Shown one piece after another: positions 25,016-33,226 of a stretch of DNA of 64,000 nucleotides (position 1 is its first letter; every line of letters begins with the position of its first letter). Source of the DNA: Actinoplanes philippinensis. GTDB taxonomy: Bacteria; Actinomycetota; Actinomycetes; Mycobacteriales; Micromonosporaceae. The notes under the pieces are model-generated. The model was given only the letters and a program-made list of their open reading frames with translations, was not told where the DNA came from and made no database searches. The position numbers and the translations under genes are program-made. The stretch lies in assembly GCF_900113015.1 (NCBI RefSeq), contig NZ_FONV01000001.1, positions 620,001 to 684,000 on the forward strand, read 5' to 3'.

Positions 25016-26227
25016 TCACAGGAGCACCTCGGCGGGCGCCGGGTGGCTCAGGAAAGCGGTGGGGCTGGCGGTCAGACCGTACGCCCCGGCCTGGTAAAGG
25101 ACGACCAGGTCCCCCACACCGGCCTCGGGCAGGGTCACGTTGTCGCCCAGCAGGTCGAGCGGGGTGCAGAGACAGCCGACCACGGTGACCTGTTCGGCCG
25201 GCTCCCGGTCGATCCGGTTGGCGACCGCGATCGGGTAGTTGCGGCGGATCACCTGTCCGAAGTTGCCGGACGCGGCGAGCTGGTGGTGCAGGCCGCCGTC
25301 GACGACCAGGTACGTCTTGCCGCGCGACTCCTTGCGGTCGACGACACGGGTCACATACACCCCGGCCTCGCCGACCAGGAACCGGCCCAGCTCGGTCACC
25401 ACCCGCGTCTCCGGCAGACGGGGCCGCACCTCGTCGCGCATCAGCGTGGCGAGGTTCTCGCCGATCACCTCGAGATCAAGAGCAACGTCCTTCTCGGTGT
25501 ACGGGATACCGAACCCGCCACCGAGGTTGAGGTACCGCACGGGCGCCACCGCGTCCTCGGCGAGCCGCAGCAGCAGCTCGACGGTGCGCCGTTGCGCCTC
25601 GGCGATGATGTCCGCCTTCAGGTTCTGCGAGCCGGCGAAGCAGTGGAAGCCGAGCACGTCGAGGTCGGTGCTCGCCAACTCCTTGAGCAGCGCGGGAACC
25701 CGTTCCGCGTCGACCCCGAACTGCTGCGGGCCGCCGCCCATCCGCATGCCCGAGCCCTTGACCGAGAAGTCCGGGTTGACGCGCACCGCGACCCGCGGCC
25801 GGATGCTCAGCTCGGAGCCGATCCGGGCGACCCGGGCCGCCTCGTTCTCCGACTCCAGCTCGATCGTCACCCCGGCCGCGACCGCCTGCCGCAACTCCGC
25901 GTCGGTCTTGCCGGGCCCGGCGAAGCTGATCCGGTTCGACGGCATCGTGGTGTCCAGCGCGACGCCCATCTCGATCGACGAGGCGACGTCGAACGAGTCG
26001 ACCAGGCCGCTCATGTGCTGCACGACGGCCGGCATCGGGTTCGCCTTGATCGCGTAGCTGAGCTGAAGATCCGCCGGCAGGTGGCGGCGCAGCAGGGCGA
26101 CCCGCTCGGTGAGCAGCCGCCGGTCGTAGGCGAAGAACGGGGTGCTGCCGACCCGGGCGGCGAGGCGGGACACCGGCACCCCGCCGACCGCCAGCTCGCC
26201 GTCGATCTCCTCGAAACCCCGGGTCAC
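25016..26227 (-). CDS. PLP-dependent decarboxylase, exosortase-A-associated type (Orn/DAP/Arg decarboxylase family 2)
   Basis: A 403-residue alanine-racemase-fold decarboxylase. Lys61 in SYAIKANPMPAV is the PLP lysine; SFAGPGKTDAEL, GSGMRMGGGPQQFGVD, CFAGSQN and LGGGFGIPY follow the order seen in diaminopimelate-decarboxylase relatives, closest in style to the exosortase-A-system-associated subgroup (TIGR03099). The catalytic cysteine region is GCLCTPLD. The GTG start shares four bases with the ligase stop. It probably decarboxylates an amino acid, perhaps one destined for the adjacent carrier protein; the substrate is inference. The gap to the carrier-protein gene is 20 bases. Confidence 0.85.
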   Translation of the reverse strand: MTRGFEEIDGELAVGGVPVSRLAARVGSTPFFAYDRRLLTERVALLRRHLPADLQLSYAIKANPMPAVVQHMSGLVDSFDVASSIEMGVALDTTMPSNRISFAGPGKTDAELRQAVAAGVTIELESENEAARVARIGSELSIRPRVAVRVNPDFSVKGSGMRMGGGPQQFGVDAERVPALLKELASTDLDVLGFHCFAGSQNLKADIIAEAQRRTVELLLRLAEDAVAPVRYLNLGGGFGIPYTEKDVALDLEVIGENLATLMRDEVRPRLPETRVVTELGRFLVGEAGVYVTRVVDRKESRGKTYLVVDGGLHHQLAASGNFGQVIRRNYPIAVANRIDREPAEQVTVVGCLCTPLDLLGDNVTLPEAGVGDLVVLYQAGAYGLTASPTAFLSHPAPAEVLL

Positions 26228-27777
26228 GCGCCCAACTCCTGACGTAGCAGATTGCGGTCGAACTTGCCGTTGGGCGAGCGGGGCAGCTCCGGGCGGACCA
26301 GCACGTCCTTGGGCAGCATGTAGAGCGGGACCTCCCGCTTGAACGCGGCCCTGACCGCGTCGACGTCGAACTCGCCCTCGCCGGCCGGGCTGACGATCAG
26401 CACGATCCGCTGGCCCAGCTTCGGGTCCGGCACGCCCAGCGCGACAGCGTCCCGGACCAGGCCGGTGGCGTACGCGACCTCCTCGATCTCGGTCGGGCTC
26501 ACCCGGTACCCGGAGGTCTTGATCATCTCGTCGGTGCGGCCCACGAAGTAGAGGAAGCCCTCCTCGTCACGGACCACCGAGTCGCCGGAGAAGACCGCCA
26601 GCTCCGGGTTGAGCGCGCCCTCGGCGCCGGGCAGCGGCTTGAACCGCTCGGCGGTACGGGCCGGGTCGTTCCAGTAGCCCAGAGCCACCAGGGCGCCCCG
26701 GTGCACCAGCTCGCCCTCCTCGCCCGGGTCGCAGACACTGCCGTCCGGCCGGAGCACCAGGATCTCCGCGTTCGGGATGGCCTTGCCGATCGAGTCGGGA
26801 CGCCGGTCCACCTCGGACGGGTCGAGGTAGGTGGAGCGGAAGGCCTCGGTCAACCCGTACATCAGGAAGGGCCTGGCCTCGGGGAAGATCGACCGCAACC
26901 GGTCCAGGGTGGTCTTGGGCATGCGCCCGCCGGTGTTGGCGAAGTAGCGCAGCCGGCGCCCGGTCTCCTCCGGCCACGTCTGGTCGGCGATCTGCAGCCA
27001 CAGCGGCGGCACGCAGGTCAGACCGGTGACGCCGTGCTTCGTGCAGAGCCGGACCACGTCGCGCGGCAGCAGGTAGTTGACCAGCACGACGTGCGCGCCG
27101 ACCGCGAACGACGTGGTGAGCTGGCTGAACCCGGCGTCGAAGCTGAGCGGCAGGGCGGCCAGCACGACGTCGTCCGCGGTCATCTCCAGGTACGAGCTGA
27201 CGCTCTCCGCCCCGGCCAGCATGTTGCGGTGCGAGAGCACCACGCCCTTCGGCTTGCCGGTGCTGCCCGAGGTGTAGAGGATCGCCGCCATGTCGACGTC
27301 GATCGCCGGGCTCTCCGGCAGGTCGCCACCGCCGAGCAGGTCGTCCCAGGCGGTCACCGGGAGCCGGCCGCCGGCCTCTCCGCCGCCGACCAGGATGATC
27401 CGCTCGAGCGACTTGACCTGCTCCAGCTCCTCGCCCAGGGCCTCCAGCCGCTCGGCCGTGGTGACCAGCACACGCACGTCGCAGTCGGCGAGGATGTAGG
27501 CCACCTGCCGGGCCCGCAGCACCGGGTTGACCGGGACGAACACGCCGCCCGCGGCCGACGTGGCGAAGATCGCGGTGACCGTCTCGACCCGCTTGTCGAG
27601 ATAGACCGCGACCCGCTCGCCGCGCGCGAGGCCCAGCTCCCGCAGCCCGGCGCCGGCGGACCGCACGTCGCGCCAGAGGTCGGCGTAGGACAGGGTGTCG
27701 TCGCGGTACGTCACAGCCGGGGCGTCGCCGGACCGGCCGGCGGCGCCGGCCAGCAGGTCGTGCAATCGGATGCGCAT
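26224..27777 (-). CDS. AMP-forming acyl-CoA/acyl-ACP ligase, exosortase-A-associated type
   Basis: A 517-residue ANL-superfamily adenylating enzyme. The P-loop YTSGSTGKPKG lies near residues 165-175, the A5 region is YGLTEAF, the A7 region SGDSVVRDEEGFLYFVGR, and the A10 lysine is in SPNGKFDRNLL. The N terminus (RIRLHDLLAGAA, RGERVAVYLDKRVE, VFVPVNPVLRARQV) resembles the exosortase-A-associated ligase family (TIGR03098). It activates a carboxylic acid as an adenylate and probably loads the downstream carrier protein. ATG 27777 gives the family N terminus; ATG 27795 in frame is possible. It is 47 bases after the GNAT gene and coupled to the decarboxylase. Confidence 0.87.
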   Translation of the reverse strand: MRIRLHDLLAGAAGRSGDAPAVTYRDDTLSYADLWRDVRSAGAGLRELGLARGERVAVYLDKRVETVTAIFATSAAGGVFVPVNPVLRARQVAYILADCDVRVLVTTAERLEALGEELEQVKSLERIILVGGGEAGGRLPVTAWDDLLGGGDLPESPAIDVDMAAILYTSGSTGKPKGVVLSHRNMLAGAESVSSYLEMTADDVVLAALPLSFDAGFSQLTTSFAVGAHVVLVNYLLPRDVVRLCTKHGVTGLTCVPPLWLQIADQTWPEETGRRLRYFANTGGRMPKTTLDRLRSIFPEARPFLMYGLTEAFRSTYLDPSEVDRRPDSIGKAIPNAEILVLRPDGSVCDPGEEGELVHRGALVALGYWNDPARTAERFKPLPGAEGALNPELAVFSGDSVVRDEEGFLYFVGRTDEMIKTSGYRVSPTEIEEVAYATGLVRDAVALGVPDPKLGQRIVLIVSPAGEGEFDVDAVRAAFKREVPLYMLPKDVLVRPELPRSPNGKFDRNLLRQELGA

Positions 27778-27824
27778 CTGTCGGGTTTCCCCCATCGGTG
27801 TGTCGGTGGTACGCCGGGCTGCCG

Positions 27825-28739
27825 TCACCAGCTCAGGCAGGTCAGCTCGCTGTAGAGGTAGTCGATGTCGCGCTCGGTCAGGTCGGCGCTGAGGAACATC
27901 TTCCGGCGCGGGGTCCCGAGCATCCGCGACAGTGCGGGACGGTGACCGACCACCCGCAGCTCGGCCAGCATGGCGAGGATCCCGTGCCGGGTCAGCAGGT
28001 GGCTCTGGAAGCGGCGCCGCATCGCGCGGAACAGCCCGGGGTCGCTGACGTACAGCACCGAGGCGAAGAACGGCAGGTCCTTGCGGCGGTCGGTGCGGAA
28101 GATCACGTAGCAGTACCGGTCGCCGCGGGTGAGCACGACGTGCCGCGCGGCGGCGGTGCCGGCGTGGTCCCGGTAGATCTGCAGGTCCTCGCCGGTCAGC
28201 GTGCGCTCCAGCACCGCCGGGTCGGCGCTGACCCGGCCCCGGCCGGGCACGGCGGGCCACGGCAGGTTGGGGGCGACAGCGGTGGCGGTGTCCAGGAAGG
28301 TGAATCCCAGGCGGGTGTTCATCGGCACCACGTTGCCGCTCGGCGACAGGTCGGTGAACTCGTAACCCTCCTGCTTGAGCAGCGCCTTCAGCAGCTTGAG
28401 GCTGTGGAACCGCTGCTCCGGCAGCACGCACCAGGCGCCGAGGTTGCAGAACCGGCGTGTCTCGCCGCGGATCGTGCGCTCGGAGTAGAACGCCAGGTAC
28501 GCCCCGACGACCGCGCCGTGCTCGTCACGCAGCAGGAAGCCGTGGTTGGGCGCGGGCGCCTTCCAGGGCACCTGCACCGCCCGCTCCCAGGCGTCCGCCG
28601 GGACACGGCTGTTGAGGTTGGTGTGCAGAAACCGGGCCACCGCGGGAACGTCGACGGTGGTGATGGGCTCGACCCGGACTGCCATCAGACGGCCCATCGG
28701 ACAAAGCCGACGCGGTCGGTCACTTGTACTCCCTGACAT
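27825..28739 (-). CDS. GNAT-like acyltransferase, first gene of the acyl module
   Basis: A protein of up to 304 residues with an N-terminal GNAT-like fold (VRVEPITTVDVPAVARFL, GFLLRDEHGAVVGAYLAFYSER, FTDLSPSGNVVPMNTRLGF). The C-terminal third (RHVVLTRGDRYCYVIFRT and beyond) is not recognisable. It may acylate the amine made by the downstream decarboxylase or transfer the carrier-bound group to a sugar; both are inference. ATG 28739 is the longest start; ATG 28697 or 28685 would give a more typical GNAT N terminus. It is the first gene of the ligase-decarboxylase-carrier operon, with a 47-base gap to the ligase. Confidence 0.65.
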   Translation of the reverse strand: MSGSTSDRPRRLCPMGRLMAVRVEPITTVDVPAVARFLHTNLNSRVPADAWERAVQVPWKAPAPNHGFLLRDEHGAVVGAYLAFYSERTIRGETRRFCNLGAWCVLPEQRFHSLKLLKALLKQEGYEFTDLSPSGNVVPMNTRLGFTFLDTATAVAPNLPWPAVPGRGRVSADPAVLERTLTGEDLQIYRDHAGTAAARHVVLTRGDRYCYVIFRTDRRKDLPFFASVLYVSDPGLFRAMRRRFQSHLLTRHGILAMLAELRVVGHRPALSRMLGTPRRKMFLSADLTERDIDYLYSELTCLSW

Positions 28740-29073
28740 TTACCGTGGAACCTGCCGCACGACGATAACGTCCGTGCCCGCGGGACAGGCCGTTGTGGCA
28801 GATATTGTCATAGGGTTTGAACCGATATCCGCTCGGGCCGTCCTGACCGGACGCGCACTCCGACCCGAACAGCCGCTTGACACCGCGTTCGGCGGTCTGC
28901 GCGGAGACGACATGTGTCAGATTCCGGTCATTGCGCCGCAGGTCGGATCCCTATTTGACACGAACTATCCGCGCCCGCATTCCACATTGACTCGAGCAGG
29001 TTGCTCCATCGGCCACCCCGAAACGTATTATCGTCCGAGCCGGTCGGCTGACTGACTCGAGGAGCACCCCGAA
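28740..29073. other. Divergent promoter region, no gene
   Basis: This 334-base gap separates the divergent GNAT and beta-helix genes. It is less GC-rich than its neighbours and has several promoter-like stretches (for example CATAGGG near 28810 and TTGACA near 28955) but no convincing coding frame. It should hold the promoters of the acyl module and of the beta-helix gene. Confidence 0.6.
29001..29031 (+). promoter_or_regulatory. Candidate promoter of the anchored beta-helix gene
   Basis: A good -10 hexamer, TATTAT (29026-29031), with TTGCTC (29001-29006) 19 bases upstream as -35. Transcription would start near 29038, giving a leader of about 36 bases that includes the GAGGAG ribosome site before ATG 29074. 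Confidence 0.55.
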
Positions 29074-30192
29074 ATGAAGCACCGCCGCAGCCTGTTCACC
29101 GGGACCCGATTGCGCCGGGCCGTCACCGTTAGCGCGGCGTTCGGCATGGTAATTCTGATTGCCGTCGGATTCACCTGGTATTCGACCGGACGCGACGACG
29201 CCACGCCGGAGAACGCGGCGCAGGCCGACACCACGCTGCCCGCGCCGGACGGGCAGCTCCCGTCCGTCCGGTCGATCCCGCCCTCCGCGGCCACCGCCTC
29301 CGCGCCGGTCTCGGCGTCCGCGTCTGCCCCTCCGTCGAAGAAGCCGGAGAACGGGGCGACCACGAAGGCCGTGTCGAAGGGCGGCTGCGCCCTCCCGGCG
29401 TACCCCACCGCGTCCTGCACCGGCGTCCCGGCCGGCTGGTTGCCGCAGAAGACGGTCCAGGGCGACCTGACCGTCACCAAGGCCGGCACGGTCGTCTCGG
29501 ACCAGCTCGTCACCGGCAGCATCCTGGTGCGGGCCGCGGACGTGACGATCCGCCGCACCCGGGTCTACGGCACCATCGACAACTTCATCGGCGACAAGAT
29601 CTACGGGCACCTCACCATCGAGGACACCGAGGTCGTGCCGAAACCGGGCGAGGGCATCTCCAGCGTCCAGCAGTACGCGTTCGGCGTCGCCAACTACACG
29701 TGCCGCCGCTGCAAGGTGATGAACCGCATGGAGGGCTGGCGGGTCGGCGCGGGCAGCTTCGCCGGCGCCGGGCAGGTCGTCATCGAGGACTCGTATGCGC
29801 AGCTCGCCGTGCCGGCCGGCATGTGCGCGTCGTCCGACCCGCACGGGGACGGCATCCAGGGCTACGGCGGCCCCACCGCGACGATCCGGCACAACACGAT
29901 CGACCAGCGCGGCGACGACTGCCCGACCTCGCCGATCTTCATCCCGGACCAGGACAACGCGGGCGGCACGGTCACCGACAACGTGCTGGCCGGCGGCGGC
30001 TACGCGCTGCGCCTGTCCGGTGGCTCGTTCCCCACGGTGACCGGCAACAAGATCGTCACCAAGAGCGCGGAGTACGGGCCGATCGACGTCGACTGCTCGA
30101 AGATCGGCACCTGGTCGGGCAACGCGGAGGTCACCTTCGACTTCGACCGCGGTGTGGTCCTCAAGGAGACCAAGAAGCTCAACAATTGCTGA
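29074..30192 (+). CDS. Membrane-anchored right-handed beta-helix protein
   Basis: A 372-residue protein with a basic N terminus and a single hydrophobic helix (AVTVSAAFGMVILIAVGFTW, about residues 15-34) that anchors it or serves as a signal. A Ser/Ala/Pro-rich linker (about 40-100) follows, then a parallel beta-helix domain of short repeats (VRAADVTIRRTRVYGTI, YGHLTIEDTEVVP, PTATIRHNTIDQRG, GGTVTDNVLAGG). Cysteine pairs (CRRCKV, GCALPAYPTASC) suggest an extracellular disulphide-bonded domain. The family includes polysaccharide lyases and epimerases, but no active site is identifiable. Monocistronic: its own promoter lies upstream and a strong terminator downstream. Confidence 0.75.
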   Translation: MKHRRSLFTGTRLRRAVTVSAAFGMVILIAVGFTWYSTGRDDATPENAAQADTTLPAPDGQLPSVRSIPPSAATASAPVSASASAPPSKKPENGATTKAVSKGGCALPAYPTASCTGVPAGWLPQKTVQGDLTVTKAGTVVSDQLVTGSILVRAADVTIRRTRVYGTIDNFIGDKIYGHLTIEDTEVVPKPGEGISSVQQYAFGVANYTCRRCKVMNRMEGWRVGAGSFAGAGQVVIEDSYAQLAVPAGMCASSDPHGDGIQGYGGPTATIRHNTIDQRGDDCPTSPIFIPDQDNAGGTVTDNVLAGGGYALRLSGGSFPTVTGNKIVTKSAEYGPIDVDCSKIGTWSGNAEVTFDFDRGVVLKETKKLNNC

Positions 30193-30205
30193 TCGGCACA
30201 CCACC

Positions 30206-30239
30206 AGAAATGGCCCCGGCATCCGCCGGGGCCATTTCT
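30206..30239. terminator. Strong bidirectional terminator
   Basis: Perfect 15-bp stem, AGAAATGGCCCCGGC (30206-30220) with GCCGGGGCCATTTCT (30225-30239), loop ATCC. The AT-rich stem base gives a U-rich run in both directions. It separates the beta-helix gene from the end of the convergent EPS operon. Confidence 0.9.
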
Positions 30240-30250
30240 TCAGGGATTCC

Positions 30251-31087
30251 TCAAATGCTGAGGATGCCGAGCTTGCGGGCCAGCCTCAGCGACCTGTCGA
30301 AAATGAACAGACCGCCGCCGAGCATCACCGTGCACATGACGGCCAGCACGATGATCGAGAGGCTGACGCTCAGCTCGCCGGCGGGCGGCGCGGGCATCAG
30401 CAGCTGACGTTCGGCGCTGATCACGTAGGTGTGCGGAATCAGATAACTGGCCCACCGGATCCAGTCCGGCAGCGTGCTCACCGGGAACAGCGCGCCACCG
30501 AGCACACTGGCCGCCAGATGGAACAGCATGACCACCGGGTCGCCGCGCTTGAAGAGCACCAGGAAGCTGGCGGCGAGCGTGCCGAGGGCGTTGCAGGCCA
30601 GGATGCCGAGGAAGAGCACGACCACGCCCAGCGGGATGCCGGCCGGGTCGACCGGCATGCCCAGCAGCCAGCCCACGAAGATCATGAAGCAGGCCAGCAG
30701 GCCGCCGGTGAAGCTGCGCCACAGGTTCATGGCGATCGGGATCAGCACCCACGGCACCGGCTCGACCAGATAGGTCTCCAGGGTGCCGCGCTCCATGGCG
30801 AAGTTGAGGCGCGCGGTCAGCTGGGTGAGCGCGTCCTGCAGGCCGGCCGTCACCGCGGTGCCGATCAGCATCACCGCGAAGACCTCGGGCCCGGCGCCCA
30901 GGAACGAGCTCTGGTAGAAGTACAGCAGCACCGGGAAGACCACGGCGATGTAACGCATGATGCTGGTCGCCGGGAACATCCGCTCCTCGACCAGGTCGAG
31001 CCGGATGTAGGCGCCGAGGGTGTCGACCACCTTGCGGCCCCGGCTGCGGTTGCGCACCGCGCTGGGGTAGACGTGCGCCGTCGTCAC
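30251..31087 (-). CDS. ABC-2 type transporter permease
   Basis: A 278-residue ABC-2 membrane protein with six hydrophobic segments. The region IPHTYVISAERQLLMP before the last helix is typical of polysaccharide or drug ABC-2 permeases. The GTG start shares four bases with the stop of the ATPase gene upstream, so the two form one transporter. In this operon it could export a polysaccharide or glycolipid intermediate (Wzm-like) or a small surface molecule; no Wzx flippase is seen in the window. It is the last gene of the minus-strand EPS operon, before the terminator at 30206-30239. Confidence 0.85.
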   Translation of the reverse strand: MTTAHVYPSAVRNRSRGRKVVDTLGAYIRLDLVEERMFPATSIMRYIAVVFPVLLYFYQSSFLGAGPEVFAVMLIGTAVTAGLQDALTQLTARLNFAMERGTLETYLVEPVPWVLIPIAMNLWRSFTGGLLACFMIFVGWLLGMPVDPAGIPLGVVVLFLGILACNALGTLAASFLVLFKRGDPVVMLFHLAASVLGGALFPVSTLPDWIRWASYLIPHTYVISAERQLLMPAPPAGELSVSLSIIVLAVMCTVMLGGGLFIFDRSLRLARKLGILSI

Positions 31088-32103
31088 GCGGCACCCCCGG
31101 CGGCCGGGTTCAGCCGGTAGACGTGGGCGATGAGGTCCCGCAGGGGCATGGGTGTCTCCCGGATGTGCTGGATCGACGCGGCCGCGCCGCCGAGGCGGCC
31201 GAGGACGGCGCCGATGGTCAGGTCGCCGACCAGCTGGCAGGTGAGGGTGAGGCCGTCCACGGTGACCTCCAGGCCCTGCGCGTGCAGGCCGTCGGCGACC
31301 AGGCGGGCGTCCGCCTCGGTGGCCAGGACCAGCTCCAGCTGGGGCCGGTCCCACTGCCGGCGCAGGCTGTCCAGGTCGCCGGAGTACTTGATCCGGCCGC
31401 CGTCCATGAGCAGCGCCTTGGACTGCAGCGCCTCGATCTCCTCCAGGCGGTGCGAGGAGATCAGGACCGCGAGGCGCTCCTGCTTGACCAGATCCATGAT
31501 CAGGTTGAGCAGGCCGTGTGCGGCGATCGGGTCGACGGCGCCGGTCGGCTCGTCCAGGATCAGCGCGCGGGGGCCGGGCAGGAGGGCGCGGGCGAGGCGG
31601 ACCCGCGCCTTCATGCCGGCCGAGAGGCTGGCGATGACCACGTCCGTCTGCGGGGTCAGGTTGACCGTCTCCAGCACGTACGGGATCCGCGCCTCGAGCT
31701 CCTTCGGGGTCATCCCCTGGAGCCGGCCGTGCAACTGCAGGTTCTCCCGGACCGTGGCGCGCATCAGCAGGCTGCGGTCCTCGGCGGGCATCCAGCCCAC
31801 CACCTGGCGGATCTGCTCGGACTCACGGGCCACGTCGAGGCCGAGCACGCTGCCGTGCCCGGAGGTCGCCTCGGTGAGCCCGATGATGATCCGGAAGAGG
31901 GTGGTCTTGCCGGCGCCGTTCGGGCCGACCACGGCGCAGATCTCGCCGGCCCGGACGACCAGGTCGATGCCGTCGAGCGCCTTGATCGGCTGGGTGAGGT
32001 GCGACCGTGCGAAGACGCGCATCCACTTGGGGGTCGGTTCGTACAGTTTCGTCAGACCGGACAGGACGATGACGTCGTCCTCGTCGTGTTCGGGGCCGCT
32101 CAT
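31084..32103 (-). CDS. ABC transporter ATP-binding protein
   Basis: A 339-residue ABC ATPase. Walker A GPNGAGKT is at residues 60-67; the Q-loop region is VVGWMPAEDRSLL, the signature SLSAGMKARV, Walker B ALILDEPTGAVD and the switch histidine SSHRLEE. The N-terminal insert PTPKWMRVFARSHLTQP before the Walker A resembles ATPases of the Wzt/teichoic-acid export group, but there is no large C-terminal glycan-binding domain, only about 90 residues of DUF4162-like type. ATG overlaps the stop of the GT2 gene by four bases. It pairs with the permease at 30251. Confidence 0.9.
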   Translation of the reverse strand: MSGPEHDEDDVIVLSGLTKLYEPTPKWMRVFARSHLTQPIKALDGIDLVVRAGEICAVVGPNGAGKTTLFRIIIGLTEATSGHGSVLGLDVARESEQIRQVVGWMPAEDRSLLMRATVRENLQLHGRLQGMTPKELEARIPYVLETVNLTPQTDVVIASLSAGMKARVRLARALLPGPRALILDEPTGAVDPIAAHGLLNLIMDLVKQERLAVLISSHRLEEIEALQSKALLMDGGRIKYSGDLDSLRRQWDRPQLELVLATEADARLVADGLHAQGLEVTVDGLTLTCQLVGDLTIGAVLGRLGGAAASIQHIRETPMPLRDLIAHVYRLNPAAGGAA

Positions 32104-33197
32104 GGCAGCTTCACCGCGCTCTCTACTCCGTTACGCCGCCAGCGCCGCCACTCGACGTGATCGCGTACCCGCTTATTGAAGGCGCTGACACCGCGCGGGA
32201 CGAGAGGACCCTTGCCCTCCGCGTCGCGCTGGGCCAGTCGCCCGTACCGTTGCCGCAGCCGGCTCGAAGCCGCCGGCGGATAGATCTCCTCGGCCAGCGC
32301 GACCAGGCGCCCGGCCAGTGCCCGATCGTCCTCCGACGGCCCGGCCTCGATGAGGGAGCAGGCGATGGCCAGCGCCTCCCGGGCCACGGCGAGGCTCGCG
32401 GCGCTGCGGAGCCCGTCGACGTCCGGCACCGAGCCGGCGTCCTCGTCGAAGAAGATCTCGAAAGCCTCGTGCCGCTTGCGCAGATCGGTGTCCGCGCCGG
32501 CGAACTGGGACGTGTGCATGTTGTTGCCGTGCACCCGGTAGTACGCCTGGTCCACCCCGTTGACCCGGCCGATGCCGCCGAGCGCCGCGGCACGCAGCCA
32601 CATCAGGAAGTCACCGGCGTGCGGGGCGCGAGTGTCGTACCCGCCGAGCTTGCGCATCGTCTCGTTGCGCAGCATCACCTCGGGTGTGGCCACCGGGTTG
32701 CCACCGGCCCGGCACACCCGGCCGATCCACTCCGCGCCGGGCCACACCGTCCACGACCGGACCTCGGTGCGCGCCGGTGGCGGCACGTCGGTGAACGTAC
32801 GCGCGAAGCCGTGCACCATGACCACCTCGGGGTGCGCCTCCAGCAGCGCCGTCGCCCGCTGGAACGAGCCGGGCGTGACCAGGTCGTCGGCGGAGAGCAG
32901 CACCACGTAGTCGCCGTCGACGGCGGCCAGGCCCTCGTTGTAGGTGGCGATGTGACCCGCGTTGACCTCGTGCACGATCACGCGGACCCGTGGGTCCTCG
33001 GCGGCGAGCCGGCGGGCCACCTCGGCGCTGCCGTCCGGCGAGCAGTCGTCGACGATCAGCACGTCGACGTCCACGCCGTCCTGGCTCAGCACGCCCTGCA
33101 CGCAATCCGGCAGGAAGTGGCCGTAGTTGTAACAGGGAACCACCACGGAGACCCGTGGCCGCCCGCGGAGGGGTTGCGGTCGGGTTCTCGTCACCAT
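32100..33197 (-). CDS. Family 2 glycosyltransferase
   Basis: A 365-residue GT-A glycosyltransferase, cytosolic. The nucleotide-binding start VSVVVPCYNYGHFLPDCV (about 16-33), IVDDCSPDGS (about 48-57) and the DxD-like LLSADDLVTPGSF (about 94-106) are clear. The second half is a poorly conserved acceptor domain of about 150 residues. It adds one sugar to the lipid-linked EPS repeat unit. Coupled to the downstream ABC ATPase (ATGA) and 29 bases after the Wzy-like gene. Confidence 0.9.
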   Translation of the reverse strand: MVTRTRPQPLRGRPRVSVVVPCYNYGHFLPDCVQGVLSQDGVDVDVLIVDDCSPDGSAEVARRLAAEDPRVRVIVHEVNAGHIATYNEGLAAVDGDYVVLLSADDLVTPGSFQRATALLEAHPEVVMVHGFARTFTDVPPPARTEVRSWTVWPGAEWIGRVCRAGGNPVATPEVMLRNETMRKLGGYDTRAPHAGDFLMWLRAAALGGIGRVNGVDQAYYRVHGNNMHTSQFAGADTDLRKRHEAFEIFFDEDAGSVPDVDGLRSAASLAVAREALAIACSLIEAGPSEDDRALAGRLVALAEEIYPPAASSRLRQRYGRLAQRDAEGKGPLVPRGVSAFNKRVRDHVEWRRWRRNGVESAVKLP

Positions 33198-33226
33198 CGA
33201 ACTTCCATCAGCCTTCCAAAGTCGTG

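Noticed and set aside
24738-28739. Exosortase/PEP-CTERM sorting system
   Set aside because: Ligase and decarboxylase resemble exosortase-A-associated families, but no exosortase gene or PEP-CTERM tail (including on the three giants) is visible in the window.
24738-28739. Siderophore or nonribosomal-peptide cluster as explanation for the ligase and carrier protein
   Set aside because: There is no condensation or thioesterase domain, the ligase is stand-alone, and all flanking genes concern surface polysaccharide.
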